Positions 17,741 to 17,793 of a DNA stretch of 17,793 nt are shown one piece after another. How positions within the stretch are numbered: the first letter of the stretch is position 1; each line of letters starts with the position of its first letter. Position numbers and translations under genes: made by a program. Source of the DNA: Dinochytrium kinnereticum (taxonomy: Eukaryota > Chytridiomycota > Chytridiomycetes > Chytridiales > Chytridiaceae); assembly GCA_027604005.1 (NCBI GenBank), contig JADGJT010000418.1, forward strand, positions 1 through 17,793, in the 5' to 3' direction. Under the pieces are notes generated by a model that made no database searches, was not told where the DNA came from, and was given only the letters and a program-made list of their open reading frames with translations.

Positions 17741-17793
17741 TAGGAATAATAAGGACTGCAGAGTAGATGAGAAAAGATATTTATTATGACTAT
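17741..17793 (-). repeat. Edge of a second copy of the first terminal repeat (cut by window end)
   Basis: The last 53 bp match 2936-2990 with a handful of differences, in the same orientation: TAGGAATAATAA, then a G/A change, CTGCAGAGTAG, a changed GATGAG for GGAAAG, and AAAGATATTTATTATGACTA. The matching edge starts at the same base in both copies, while the flanks differ, which marks it as a true element boundary. There is no gag next to it on this side, so it is a solo LTR or the 3' LTR of an element lying beyond the window. Confidence 0.7.

Overview
The window reads as nuclear DNA of a fungus. It has spliced genes with short introns carrying GT...AG ends and CTAAC/CTGAC-like branch sites, and two conserved eukaryotic protein families. 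It also has a dense litter of decayed retroelements of kinds common in fungal genomes (Ty1/copia, a DIRS-like tyrosine-recombinase element, and possibly a Plavaka-like DNA transposon). An early-diverging (chytrid-like) or basidiomycete fungus is plausible, but the sequence alone does not settle the phylum.

Layout. Positions 1-2925 are a GC-rich, broken Ty1/copia element on the minus strand (gag, protease, integrase; the reverse transcriptase lies beyond the window). A terminal-repeat-like segment follows at about 2934-3160, then copy A of a dispersed repeat (3164-3358). Positions 3360-4160 are AT-rich spacer plus a GC-richer block of unresolved coding status. At 4422-5224 (minus) lies a three-exon gene for a CCDC90/FMP32 (DUF1640) mitochondrial coiled-coil membrane protein. 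Its 5' side is abutted by a second copia fragment on the plus strand (about 5500-6250), with a polypurine tract and a 3' LTR (about 6251-6582). Positions 6590-7615 (minus) hold a decayed DIRS-like reverse transcriptase. An 11-bp minisatellite family follows in two blocks (about 7660-7925 and 8360-8670). Positions 9150-10022 (minus) hold a possible Plavaka-like transposase fragment. Then come an unusual interleaved inverted-repeat cluster (10202-10310) and copy B of the dispersed repeat (10330-10558).

The main gene is a plus-strand, three-exon gene (10953-14209) encoding a predicted 870-residue GRAM-domain membrane protein, the kind of protein that works at ER-membrane contact sites. Downstream are its 3' region, a small minus-strand ORF (15078-15260), the 3' end and putative LTR of a third copia fragment (minus, about 15540-16015), a weak two-exon minus-strand candidate (16119-16582), pyrimidine-rich spacer, and the edge of another copy of the first terminal repeat (17741-17793).

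The two solid genes are not an operon and show no evident functional link beyond both being organelle-membrane proteins. I found no clearly new multi-gene system. The most unusual non-coding structures are the interleaved inverted repeats, the 11-bp palindromic-core minisatellite and the dispersed repeat pair.
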